NCBI GenBank assembly: GCA_902475435.1
Contig: CABRZL010000077.1
Span: 1 to 9,558, forward strand
Direction of reading: 5' to 3'
DNA length: 9,558 nucleotides
Source of the DNA: an uncultured Eubacteriales bacterium
Lineage (GTDB): Bacteria > Bacillota > Clostridia > Oscillospirales > Oscillospiraceae
In this document: positions 1 through 6,045 of the stretch, one piece after another
How the letters are laid out: the number at the start of each line of letters is the position of its first letter
How positions within the stretch are numbered: position 1 is the stretch's first letter
The notes under the pieces: generated by a model
Database searches by the model: none
What the model was told of the DNA's origin: nothing
What the model saw: only the letters and a program-made list of their open reading frames with translations
Position numbers and translations under genes: made by a program

Positions 1-463
1 TATAACCGTAGATAAATACAAGACCCATGATGCAGGTTAAACTGTATTGTTCGGCGTATTCCAGGCATTCTTCGGGGGTGTTCATGGCGGTTAAGAGCAA
101 ATCAAGGCATAGCCCGCATATAATGCTTAGGACTACTGCGCTGGCCAAGATCAGAGTAAACATGGTTCCGATGGTTCCCTTAATGCGTTCCCCGTTGCCT
201 GCGCCAATATATTGGGACAACAATACCTGGCCGGCATTGGAAAAGCCCATTACCAGAAAGGTCAGAAAGTTCAGAACATCTCCGCCGATGGATACAGCCG
301 ACAGTCCAACACTCCCTACAAATTGACCGATGACGACCATATCTACCATATTGTATACAGTTTGCAGCAGGTTAGAACAGAGCAGGGGAAATGAAAAAAT
401 CAATAACAGTCTCGTTACACTGCCCTCAGTCAGGTCATGAATCAAAGAGTTGTTTTTTTCCAT
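1..463 (-). CDS. MATE family efflux transporter, N-terminal part (runs off the window)
   Basis: The frame is open from the ATG at 463-461 to the window edge, giving about 154 residues. Product: a multidrug and toxin extrusion (MATE) family inner-membrane antiporter, which in known members exports cationic drugs or metabolites using a Na+ or H+ gradient. The N-terminus has the family pattern: a short polar start (MEKNNSLIHDLTEGSVTR), then a first hydrophobic helix with the FPLL...LLQTVYNMVD motif at about residues 25-42, then VVIGQFVG and a GFSNAGQVLLSQYIGAGN stretch near 73-90 that resembles the conserved region ending helix 2. Further hydrophobic helices follow at about 98-120 and 140 onward. 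The start is supported by AGGAGG (minus strand, about 474-479) some 10 nt upstream. It has its own promoter and is separated from the regulator gene by a terminator. Family call is firm; the substrate cannot be read from this fragment. Confidence 0.9.
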   Translation of the reverse strand, partial: MEKNNSLIHDLTEGSVTRLLLIFSFPLLCSNLLQTVYNMVDMVVIGQFVGSVGLSAVSIGGDVLNFLTFLVMGFSNAGQVLLSQYIGAGNGERIKGTIGTMFTLILASAVVLSIICGLCLDLLLTAMNTPEECLEYAEQYSLTCIMGLVFIYGY

Positions 464-526
464 GTTCAGCGTTTCCTCCTCGGTGTTTTAACGTCTTCTC
501 GCGTTTTAGTTTGATATCCAAATATA

Positions 527-555
527 ATCATACAACGCCTTTTATAAAATAGCAA
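527..555 (-). promoter_or_regulatory. Predicted sigma-A promoter of the MATE gene
   Basis: On the minus strand a -35-like TTGCTA (550-555) and a -10-like TATGAT (527-532) are separated by exactly 17 bp. The predicted start near 520 leaves a leader of about 57 nt before the ATG at 463, with a good ribosome binding site. The region is AT-rich. No operator was recognised. Confidence 0.5.
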
Positions 556-607
556 TGATCAAATACAAAAATATATGGATTAATAATGATTGACTGAGAA
601 GGATGGC

Positions 608-647
608 ATAGAAAAAGATCGCTCCCATGTGCAGGCATGGGAGCGAT
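608..647 (-). terminator. Intrinsic terminator facing left, downstream of the CRP/FNR-family gene
   Basis: A perfect 12-bp inverted repeat (618-629 with 636-647, loop TGCAGG) has the arm ATCGCTCCCATG. On the minus strand it is followed directly by CTTTTTC, a U-tract. On the plus strand the tail is only TATTTG, so the terminator mainly serves leftward transcripts. It would end the regulator transcript about 240 nt after its stop codon and insulate the MATE promoter. Confidence 0.82.
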
Positions 648-888
648 TATTTGAGCATTGCACCAATGTGCTATGCAACATATATTTAGTAAAGGAGAAG
701 AAAATATCAAAAAACATAAAAACTTATAAACCCAGCTTTGCAACTCGCCTCCGTTCTTCCGCAAAAGGGGCTGTCGGCATATCCAGGAATATTTCCCTGA
801 CAATCAGCGGATCCTTTTGCTGTATTCTTTATGTATATAGAATACAAGGGAATTATGAACGGTGCATGAACGAAGGGAAAACAAAATT
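648..888. other. Gene-poor stretch between regulator stop and terminator
   Basis: About 240 bases with no gene I can support. The stretch is AT-rich. It contains an imperfect hairpin at 655-676 (GCAT, T·T mismatch, GCAC, loop CAAT, and the matching arm), an 8-bp perfect inverted repeat at 821-828/839-846 (TGTATTCT...AGAATACA, 10-nt spacer), and a 34-codon open frame on the minus strand (828-724) ending in a natural-looking charged tail but lacking a credible start. It most probably is the long 3' untranslated region of the regulator mRNA. A degraded gene end or a small RNA are alternatives. Confidence 0.45.
821..846. repeat. Perfect 8-bp inverted repeat with 10-nt spacer
   Basis: TGTATTCT (821-828) is exactly complementary to AGAATACA (839-846). 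It lies about 45 bp past the stop codon of the CRP/FNR-family gene. It lacks a U-tract on either strand, so it is not a classic terminator. It could be a 3'-UTR stem or an operator-like site. Confidence 0.4.
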
Positions 889-1533
889 TTAAGATTCGTA
901 TGCATGTAACGCATCTCTATTTAACAAAGTTATGGAACCGTATCCGGTTTTTAAAAACCCTTTTTGCACGAACATGCTCAGAATTCTGCTGACAGTGACC
1001 CTGCTGACGCCCAGAGCGGATGCAAGTTCCTCGTGAGTTATATGGATGACAGAATCAGAGGAAGGGTGATGAAGCAACAGCTTTGCAAGACGCTGATCTG
1101 CCTGCTGAAAGCTCATGGTGTCGACATGGGAACTTAAAAGCCGAACCGTTCTGGCAAGATATGCAATCATGGTGGAGGCCAGCGTTGGATTTTGCTGAAA
1201 CAGCTTATCCACAGTTTGATGTCCCAACCGGACAATGTGACAATCCGTTTGTGCTGTGGCAGTTGAAACGCGAGGCATTCCATCAAAAAAGGATGCTTCT
1301 CCAAAAATGCTCCCGGCACGATAAACGGTTAAAAGCTTTTCTTCCCCCTGATCGGAGAGAATACTGGTACGAACAACACCTTTCTGGAGGCAGTATAGAA
1401 AGTCAGGGGTTTGTCCCTGTAAATAGATAAGCTGTCCGCGACGATATAATACGGTTGGACCTGCAGAGAAAAACGGAGCAAACAACTCTGTGGGAAGACC
1501 GGTACCGGGGGCAGAAAAACTATCATAGTACAT
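889..1533 (-). CDS. CRP/FNR-family transcription regulator
   Basis: A 214-residue protein of normal length for the family. Residues 20-110 form the cyclic-nucleotide-binding-type beta roll, with the phosphate-cassette region GSIFGEASFFDGMPR (74-88). G78/E79 and R88 sit where E. coli CRP has G71/E72 and R82, but V89 replaces Ser83, so the ligand need not be cAMP. A long dimer helix spans about 112-145, and a winged helix-turn-helix about 165-205, with recognition helix SRVTVSRILSMF (177-188). Val179 stands where CRP has Glu181. There is no FNR-type cysteine cluster; the only cysteines are C48 and C98. I chose the ATG at 1533-1531 because GAGGG lies 7 nt upstream. The longer frame from 1605 has no ribosome site and overlaps both promoters. 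The gene is divergent from leuCDB and probably regulates it and itself. Family is certain; target and ligand are inferred. Confidence 0.93.
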   Translation of the reverse strand: MYYDSFSAPGTGLPTELFAPFFSAGPTVLYRRGQLIYLQGQTPDFLYCLQKGVVRTSILSDQGEEKLLTVYRAGSIFGEASFFDGMPRVSTATAQTDCHIVRLGHQTVDKLFQQNPTLASTMIAYLARTVRLLSSHVDTMSFQQADQRLAKLLLHHPSSDSVIHITHEELASALGVSRVTVSRILSMFVQKGFLKTGYGSITLLNRDALHAYES

Positions 1534-1563
1534 GGCAGCACCCTCTAAAAATTTTATGAAGCA

Positions 1564-1593
1564 ATTGTAACATACTTTACATTCTTTCTGCAA
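1564..1593 (-). promoter_or_regulatory. Predicted promoter of the CRP/FNR-family gene
   Basis: On the minus strand a weak -35, TTGCAG (1588-1593), and a good -10, TACAAT (1564-1569), are 18 bp apart. The predicted start near 1557 gives a leader of about 24 nt containing the GAGGG ribosome site. The -10 overlaps the left half of the TGTAA-N6-TTACA palindrome, a layout expected for self-repression. Confidence 0.45.
1566..1581. promoter_or_regulatory. Predicted operator of the CRP/FNR-family regulator (TGTAA-N6-TTACA)
   Basis: TGTAA (1566-1570), six bases, TTACA (1577-1581) form a perfect palindrome with the same half-site length and spacing as the CRP consensus TGTGA-N6-TCACA. Its centre, 1573.5, is 41.5 bp upstream of the leu start predicted at 1615, which is the classic class II activator position. 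I saw no second copy in front of the other genes of the window. Binding by the adjacent regulator is an inference from location, spacing and its recognition helix. Confidence 0.65.
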
Positions 1594-1599
1594 GAGGTG

Positions 1600-1608
1600 T
1601 GTCATAAT
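1600..1608 (+). promoter_or_regulatory. Predicted activator-dependent promoter of leuCDB (extended -10)
   Basis: TG-T-CATAAT (1600-1608) is an extended -10 element. At the 17-bp distance the -35 position (1580-1585) reads CATTCT, which matches the consensus at only one base. The predicted start is near 1615, giving a leader of about 21 nt that contains AGGAGG at 1621-1626. Absence of a -35 with a CRP-type site at -41.5 is the signature of a promoter needing a class II activator. Confidence 0.55.
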
Positions 1609-1635
1609 GAAAGAAAAAACAGGAGGGATTTACTG

Positions 1636-2895
1636 ATGGGTATGACAATGACTCAGAAAATTCTGGCGGCCCATGCCGGAAAGACGTCAGTTTTTGCCGG
1701 AGAGCTCATTGAAGCAAAGTTGGATCTAGTGTTGGGAAATGACGTGACTACTCCAGTGGCGATTACGGAATTTGAAAACGCGGGATTTACCAAGGTCTTT
1801 GACAAGGATAAGATCGCCATTGTTTTGGATCATTTTACGCCCTGTAAGGACATTAATGCTGCAAAGCTCTCTATGCAGGCCCGTAATTTTGCGAAAAAGC
1901 ATCATATTACGAATTTCTTTGATGTTGGCACTATGGGAATTGAACACGCTCTGCTGCCGGAAAAGGGACTGATTGCAGCTGGAGAATGCTGCATCGGAGC
2001 TGACTCCCACACCTGTACCTATGGTGCCCTGGGCGCTTTCTCCACGGGAATTGGATCAACAGATATGTGTGCGGGTATGGCCTCAGGACGCGCTTGGTTC
2101 AAAGTCCCTTCGGCGATCCGGTTCTATTTGACTGGAAAACTCCAGCCTTGGGTTTCCGGAAAAGATGTTATTTTGCATATTATTGGCATGATTGGAGTAG
2201 ATGGTGCGCTTTATAAATCTATGGAGTTTGCGGGTCCTGGCGTATCGTCGCTTTCCATGGACGATCGCTTTACAATCGCCAATATGGCCATTGAGGCCGG
2301 CGCCAAAAACGGTATTTTCCCGGTGGATGAAAAGACCGTCGAATATATGACTGGTCGCGTCAATCGTCCCTATACGGCATACGAAGCGGACGCCGATGCA
2401 GAATATGAAAAAGTAATTTCTATTGATCTGTCGGAAATTAAACCTACCGTATCGTTGCCCCATTTGCCCAGCAATACCAAGACAACTGCGGAAGTGGCTG
2501 GAATGGAGATTCAGCAGTGCGTCATTGGATCCTGTACCAATGGTAGAATCTCGGATCTGCGGGTTGCGGCGAAAGTTATGGAGGGAAGAAAGGTTGCGGA
2601 CTCTGTCCGATGCATTGTGATTCCTGCGACACAGGATGTGTATATGCAGGCGCTCAAAGAAGGCTTGATCGAAACATTTATCAAGGCTGGAGCGGTGGTT
2701 TCTACGCCAACTTGCGGGCCGTGTTTGGGTGGACATATGGGGGTCCTTTATGAAGGAGAACGTGCAATATCCACAACAAACCGGAACTTTGTGGGACGGA
2801 TGGGACATGTAAAGAGTGAAGTTGTGCTGTCGTCTCCTGCAGTAGCGGCTGCTTCTGCCATCAAGGGTACCATTTGTACGCCGGATGATCTGTGA
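1636..2895 (+). CDS. leuC: 3-isopropylmalate dehydratase large subunit
   Basis: With LeuD it isomerises 2-isopropylmalate to 3-isopropylmalate in leucine synthesis, in the cytoplasm. The 419-residue length fits the shorter bacterial/archaeal LeuC subfamily (also called HacA-like), not the roughly 470-residue E. coli type. Visible family motifs are LDHFTPC (64-70), GADSHTCTYGALG (121-133), and the [4Fe-4S] ligands C300 in GSCTNGR, and C360 and C363 in TCGPCLGGHMG. All three cluster cysteines are present, so the enzyme should be active and oxygen-sensitive. I chose the ATG at 1636, 9 nt after AGGAGG. A GTG at 1597 in frame would lie within the promoter, and the ATG at 1642 is 15 nt from the ribosome site. 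First gene of leuCDB. The subfamily also includes homoaconitase and citramalate dehydratase, but the adjacent leuB favours the leucine pathway. Confidence 0.95.
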   Translation: MGMTMTQKILAAHAGKTSVFAGELIEAKLDLVLGNDVTTPVAITEFENAGFTKVFDKDKIAIVLDHFTPCKDINAAKLSMQARNFAKKHHITNFFDVGTMGIEHALLPEKGLIAAGECCIGADSHTCTYGALGAFSTGIGSTDMCAGMASGRAWFKVPSAIRFYLTGKLQPWVSGKDVILHIIGMIGVDGALYKSMEFAGPGVSSLSMDDRFTIANMAIEAGAKNGIFPVDEKTVEYMTGRVNRPYTAYEADADAEYEKVISIDLSEIKPTVSLPHLPSNTKTTAEVAGMEIQQCVIGSCTNGRISDLRVAAKVMEGRKVADSVRCIVIPATQDVYMQALKEGLIETFIKAGAVVSTPTCGPCLGGHMGVLYEGERAISTTNRNFVGRMGHVKSEVVLSSPAVAAASAIKGTICTPDDL

Positions 2896-2912
2896 GAAAA
2901 GGAGGAATTGTT

Positions 2913-3410
2913 GTGAAAATCAGTGGTAAAGTTCATAAATATGGGTCCAATGTGGACACAGATGTCATTATCCCAGCCCGGTACCTGAACGTACCGGATC
3001 ACGCAGCGCTGGCATCCCATTGTATGGAAGACATCGATGCTGGATTTGCTAAGAATGTGCAGCCCGGCGATATCATGGTGGCTGATTGGAATTTTGGATG
3101 TGGATCATCTCGGGAACATGCACCGATTGCAATCAAGGCCAGTGGGATCTCTGTGGTGATTGCTGCCAGTTTTGCCCGTATTTTTTATCGTAACTGTATC
3201 AATATTGGGCTGCCCATTATGGAGTGTCCGGAAGCAGCGGCTGGAATTCGGGCAGGAGACCAGGTTTCTGTTAATTTTGAGACAGGAGAAATTGTGAATG
3301 AAACAAAAGGGGAGACTTACCACGCTGCTGCATTTCCGCCTTTTATTCAGGGAATCATTGAAGCGGGCGGACTGTTAAAGTCGCTGAAAGCCCGGGGACT
3401 GGCAGAATGA
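2913..3410 (+). CDS. leuD: 3-isopropylmalate dehydratase small subunit
   Basis: Small (swivel-domain) subunit of isopropylmalate isomerase. At 165 residues it is the short LeuD type that pairs with the 420-residue LeuC. Visible features: NVDTDVIIPARYLN (13-26), whose YLNV part (24-27) lies in the loop that, in archaeal relatives, sets substrate preference; and FGCGSSREHAP (61-71), which carries the serine/arginine substrate-binding motif. ASFARIFYRNCINIGLP (85-101) is the usual family block. The start is taken as GTG at 2913, 6-7 nt after AAGGAGGA (2899-2906). An earlier in-frame GTG at 2892 overlaps the leuC stop and has no ribosome site. The leuC stop is 17 nt upstream, so the two subunits are probably translated from the same mRNA. 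Confidence 0.94.
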   Translation: MKISGKVHKYGSNVDTDVIIPARYLNVPDHAALASHCMEDIDAGFAKNVQPGDIMVADWNFGCGSSREHAPIAIKASGISVVIAASFARIFYRNCINIGLPIMECPEAAAGIRAGDQVSVNFETGEIVNETKGETYHAAAFPPFIQGIIEAGGLLKSLKARGLAE

Positions 3411-3423
3411 GAGAGGGACGGAT

Positions 3424-4494
3424 ATGGATTATAAAATTGCATTGATTCGCGGGGACGGAATAGGCCCGGAAGTGGTAGGGGAAGCTGTAAAGGTCCTTGA
3501 TAAAATTGGGGAGAGATTTGGTCATACGTTCACTTATACAGACGTGTTGCTAGGCGGTTGCGCCATCGATGCATGTGGAACCCCCTTCCCGGATGGTACG
3601 GCGGAGGTCTGCAAGGCCTGTGATGCAGTGTTGCTTGGTGCGGTGGGCGGACCGAAGTGGGACACCTGCCCGGCCGATATTCGGCCGGAGAAGGGGTTGC
3701 TGGCCATTCGCAAGGCGTTGGGGTTATATGCCAATCTGCGCCCGGCTACACTCCGTCCAGCTTTGGCCGATGCAAGCCCCTTAAAAAAGGAGACTGTGGA
3801 CAAGGGCATTGATCTTATGATGGTGCGAGAACTTACAGGCGGAATTTATTTCGGGAAGCGCGAGCGTTACGATACTCCGGATAAGGGAGTAGAATGTACC
3901 GATTTAATGGCTTATTCGGAAATGGAAATTGAACGGATTGGACGCCGGGCCTTTGAATTGGCACGGCTCCGCAGGAAGAAAGTCACGTCGGTGGATAAGG
4001 CCAACGTGTTGGAAACTTCCCGGCTTTGGCGCAGTGTAATGCACAGACTGGCAGAGGAATATGACGATGTAGAATATGCCGATATGCTGGTGGACAATGC
4101 GGCAATGCAGATTGTCCGGGATCCCAGCCAATTCGATGTGGTTGTGACGGAAAATATGTTTGGCGACATCTTATCCGATGAGGCGTCTATGGTGACCGGG
4201 TCCATTGGGCTGTTGCCCTCGGCGTCGATTGGAGATACGGCTCCGGGCCTGTATGAGCCGATCCACGGATCAGCACCGGATATTGCAGGGCAGAATAAGG
4301 CAAATCCCATTGCAACCATTCTGTCTGTGGCCATGATGATGCGGTATTCCTTTGGATTGCCGGCAGAGGCTGATGCTGTGGAACGGGCAGTAGATGCGGT
4401 CCTGGCAGAAGGCTGGCATACCTCAGATATTTCCGGCATTGGCAGTGCAATTGGTACGGTGGAAATGGGCAAGCTTATCTGTGATAAAATCTAA
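3424..4494 (+). CDS. leuB: 3-isopropylmalate dehydrogenase
   Basis: NAD-dependent oxidative decarboxylation of 3-isopropylmalate to 4-methyl-2-oxopentanoate, the keto acid of leucine. The 356 residues are normal for LeuB. Catalytic and binding residues are intact: GDGIGPEV (10-17), R96 and R106 (YANLRP), R135 in MMVRELTGG, Y142, K192 in VDKANVLETSRLWR, D224 in VDNAAMQ, and the Mg2+ ligands D248 and D252 in FGDILSDEAS. GLYEPIHGSAPDIAGQNKAN (275-294) is the NAD-binding loop with the family's HGSAPDIAG. The ATG at 3424 has AGAGGG 6 nt upstream and follows the leuD stop by 13 nt. Last gene of the operon; a terminator follows at once. The LeuA step (2-isopropylmalate synthase) is not encoded in this window. 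Confidence 0.97.
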   Translation: MDYKIALIRGDGIGPEVVGEAVKVLDKIGERFGHTFTYTDVLLGGCAIDACGTPFPDGTAEVCKACDAVLLGAVGGPKWDTCPADIRPEKGLLAIRKALGLYANLRPATLRPALADASPLKKETVDKGIDLMMVRELTGGIYFGKRERYDTPDKGVECTDLMAYSEMEIERIGRRAFELARLRRKKVTSVDKANVLETSRLWRSVMHRLAEEYDDVEYADMLVDNAAMQIVRDPSQFDVVVTENMFGDILSDEASMVTGSIGLLPSASIGDTAPGLYEPIHGSAPDIAGQNKANPIATILSVAMMMRYSFGLPAEADAVERAVDAVLAEGWHTSDISGIGSAIGTVEMGKLICDKI

Positions 4495-4500
4495 AATTCG

Positions 4501-4542
4501 GGGCACACTGCAAGTTTTCATTGCGGCGTGCCCGTTTTCATT
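4501..4542 (+). terminator. Terminator after leuB
   Basis: A 13-bp stem with one A·C mismatch and one G·U pair: GGGCAC-A-CTGCAA (4501-4513) pairs with TTGCGG-C-GTGCCC (4521-4533), loop GTTTTCA. The tail GTTTTCATT is only moderately U-rich. It begins 6 nt past the leuB stop, so it most likely ends the leuCDB transcript. Confidence 0.7.
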
Positions 4543-4543
4543 C

Positions 4544-4605
4544 TGCATGAATCCATGCATTCTTTGAAAAATAATGAAAGAGACGTTGCAGAGACGGGAC
4601 TGCAA
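4544..4605. other. Two small inverted repeats in the leuB-aminotransferase gap
   Basis: TGCATG-AATC-CATGCA (4544-4559) is a perfect 6-bp hairpin just past the leuB terminator. TTGCAG (4586-4591) and CTGCAA (4600-4605) form a second one with an 8-nt loop. Both lie upstream of the aminotransferase promoter, so they are not in its leader. No T-box or other riboswitch motif was found in the roughly 290-base gap. Confidence 0.3.
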
Positions 4606-4700
4606 AATGAATATTATTGATTTAATATTGCAAAAATAAAGGCTTGTTTCGGGTAAAATGCCTAAATTTATGAAAAAACAGAAAAATAAAAGAAAAACAC

Positions 4701-4729
4701 TTGCATTTTAATGGGCGCTGGCTTATAAT
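4701..4729 (+). promoter_or_regulatory. Sigma-A promoter of the aminotransferase gene
   Basis: TTGCAT (4701-4706) and a consensus TATAAT (4724-4729) are 17 bp apart, in an A-rich upstream context (about 4640-4700). The predicted start near 4736 gives a leader of about 50 nt. Two GTGAC direct repeats, 11 bp apart (4740-4744, 4751-4755), lie in that leader; their meaning is unknown. Confidence 0.8.
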
Positions 4730-4785
4730 GGGTCAGAACGTGACTCGTATGTGACATTTGTATCATGATTAAGGAGCGGATTTGA

Positions 4786-5985
4786 ATGAAACCTCTTTCT
4801 AAACTTGCATCAGCTGTACATGCGTCTTCTACAATGGCCATCGATGCCCTTTATAAAAGCATGAAAGCACAGGGCTTGGATGTAGTGGGGTTCGGTGCAG
4901 GGGAACCGGATTTTCCAACTCCGGATAATATTAAGGAAGCATGTATTTGCGCCCTGCGGGAAAATAAGACCAAATATACTGCTGCTTCCGGTATTATGGA
5001 GCTGAAGCAGGCGGTGTGTTATCGCATGAAAGAGGATTGCGGCCTGACCTATCAACCTGAAAATGTGCTGATTGCGTCCGGTGCGAAACACAATGTTTAT
5101 TTAACGGTTCGGGCACTGGTAGACCCAGGTGACGAAGTGGTGATTCCTGCGCCATATTGGGTTAGCTACAGCGAAATTGTGGCTATGTGCGGTGCGGTTC
5201 CGGTTGTGGCGCAGACTAGGGAAGCCGATGAGTTTAAGCTTACGCCGGAAGAACTGGATGCAGCAATCACGGATAAAACCAAATGCATTATTTTTAACAG
5301 TCCTTCCAATCCCACTGGTATGATGTATACACGGGAGGAATTGAGGGCTTTGGCCGATGTGTGTATTGCACGGGACATCTATATCATTGCGGATGAGATC
5401 TATTATAAGTTGGTCTATGATGGACGTGAGTTTGTTTCTGTTGCGGCGCTTGGGGAAGATGTGAAGGAACGCACGATTATCATTAACGGTGTATCCAAGT
5501 CTTATGCTATGACAGGCTGGCGCATCGGATATTCTTTGGCACCGGCCAATATCACGAAAATCATGTCCAACTATGTGAGCCATTCTACAGCCGCTCCTTC
5601 CACGTTGTCTCAATGGGCCGCGGTGGAGGCGCTCACCGGTCCGCAGACCGCCGTGGAGGAAATGCGGAAGGCATTTGAAAAACGTCGGAACTATATGGTG
5701 GAACGCGTCAATGCCATCGATGGAGTGAGTTGTCTTATGCCGGAAGGCGCGTTCTATATAATGATGAATATAGGTAAGCTTTTTGGAAAAACACTGGATG
5801 GGGAAGTAATTGACTCTTCTGATAAATTTGCTGAGTTGTTCTTGCAGCGTGGCCTGGTGGCTGTTGTACCGGGCAGCGGATTTGACGCGCCGGAATATGT
5901 CCGTTGGAGTTACGCCACCTCCATGGAGAACATAAAAGCTGGAATGGATCGGCTGGAGCAGTTTTTAAAGCTTTTGGATCGCTGA
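4786..5985 (+). CDS. Class I pyridoxal-phosphate aminotransferase, aspartate aminotransferase type (AspB/AspC-like)
   Basis: A 399-residue fold-type I aminotransferase of the aspartate/prephenate aminotransferase (Ib) group, likely interconverting aspartate and oxaloacetate with glutamate/2-oxoglutarate. Visible: FGAGEPDFPTPDNIKEA (36-52); SGAKHN (98-103), which binds the cofactor phosphate; the stacking aromatic in PAPYWVSY (121-128); N175 in NSPSNPTG; D203 and Y206 in IADEIYY; the Schiff-base lysine K238 in SKSYAMTGWRIGY; and the substrate carboxylate arginine near 373 in YVRWSYA. All key residues are present. The ATG has AAGGAG 9 nt upstream (4771-4776). It has its own promoter and terminator, so it is a single-gene unit. 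Exact amino-acid preference (aspartate, prephenate, or an aromatic substrate) cannot be settled from sequence alone. Confidence 0.88.
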   Translation: MKPLSKLASAVHASSTMAIDALYKSMKAQGLDVVGFGAGEPDFPTPDNIKEACICALRENKTKYTAASGIMELKQAVCYRMKEDCGLTYQPENVLIASGAKHNVYLTVRALVDPGDEVVIPAPYWVSYSEIVAMCGAVPVVAQTREADEFKLTPEELDAAITDKTKCIIFNSPSNPTGMMYTREELRALADVCIARDIYIIADEIYYKLVYDGREFVSVAALGEDVKERTIIINGVSKSYAMTGWRIGYSLAPANITKIMSNYVSHSTAAPSTLSQWAAVEALTGPQTAVEEMRKAFEKRRNYMVERVNAIDGVSCLMPEGAFYIMMNIGKLFGKTLDGEVIDSSDKFAELFLQRGLVAVVPGSGFDAPEYVRWSYATSMENIKAGMDRLEQFLKLLDR

Positions 5986-6016
5986 TGGTGCAATGCAGAT
6001 TTTTTGCGTCCAGGGG

Positions 6017-6045
6017 TGGAAAAACAGGAAAAAATCCGTTATAAT
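6017..6045 (+). promoter_or_regulatory. Predicted promoter of purB
   Basis: TGGAAA (6017-6022; four of six consensus bases) and a consensus TATAAT (6040-6045) are 17 bp apart. The predicted start near 6052 falls inside the left arm of the aminotransferase terminator, so the purB transcript would not contain a complete terminator hairpin. No PurR box or purine riboswitch was recognised. Confidence 0.5.

Noticed and set aside
528..803. 91-codon minus-strand frame starting at a TTG after AAAGGA
   Set aside because: The ribosome-site spacing is acceptable, but the frame crosses the terminator and the MATE promoter, and the translation is rich in Cys, Ile and Phe with no recognisable motif; it is most likely chance.
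590..892. 100-codon plus-strand frame between the MATE gene and the regulator
   Set aside because: It runs through both arms of the terminator hairpin, has no ribosome binding site at its start, and its translation resembles no family I know.
1534..1605. Upstream in-frame start for the CRP/FNR-family gene, adding an N-terminus with three cysteines
   Set aside because: It would look FNR-like (cysteines near the N-terminus), but there is no ribosome site at 1605, both predicted promoters lie inside this stretch, and the ATG at 1533 has a well-placed GAGGG.
2083..2808. Long minus-strand frame of 241 codons opposite leuC
   Set aside because: It is a shadow of leuC: the plus-strand frame has all family motifs and cluster cysteines, while the reverse translation has no recognisable domain.
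4750..4765. CRP-like site TGTGA-N6-TATCA near the aminotransferase gene
   Set aside because: Only one half matches; the other shares three of five bases. It lies downstream of the predicted start and does not match the TGTAA form found upstream of leuC.
4495..4785. Possible T-box or amino-acid riboswitch in the 290-base gap before the aminotransferase
   Set aside because: No T-box core (AGGGUGGnACCGCG type) is present, and the small hairpins lie upstream of the predicted promoter, so they are not in the leader.
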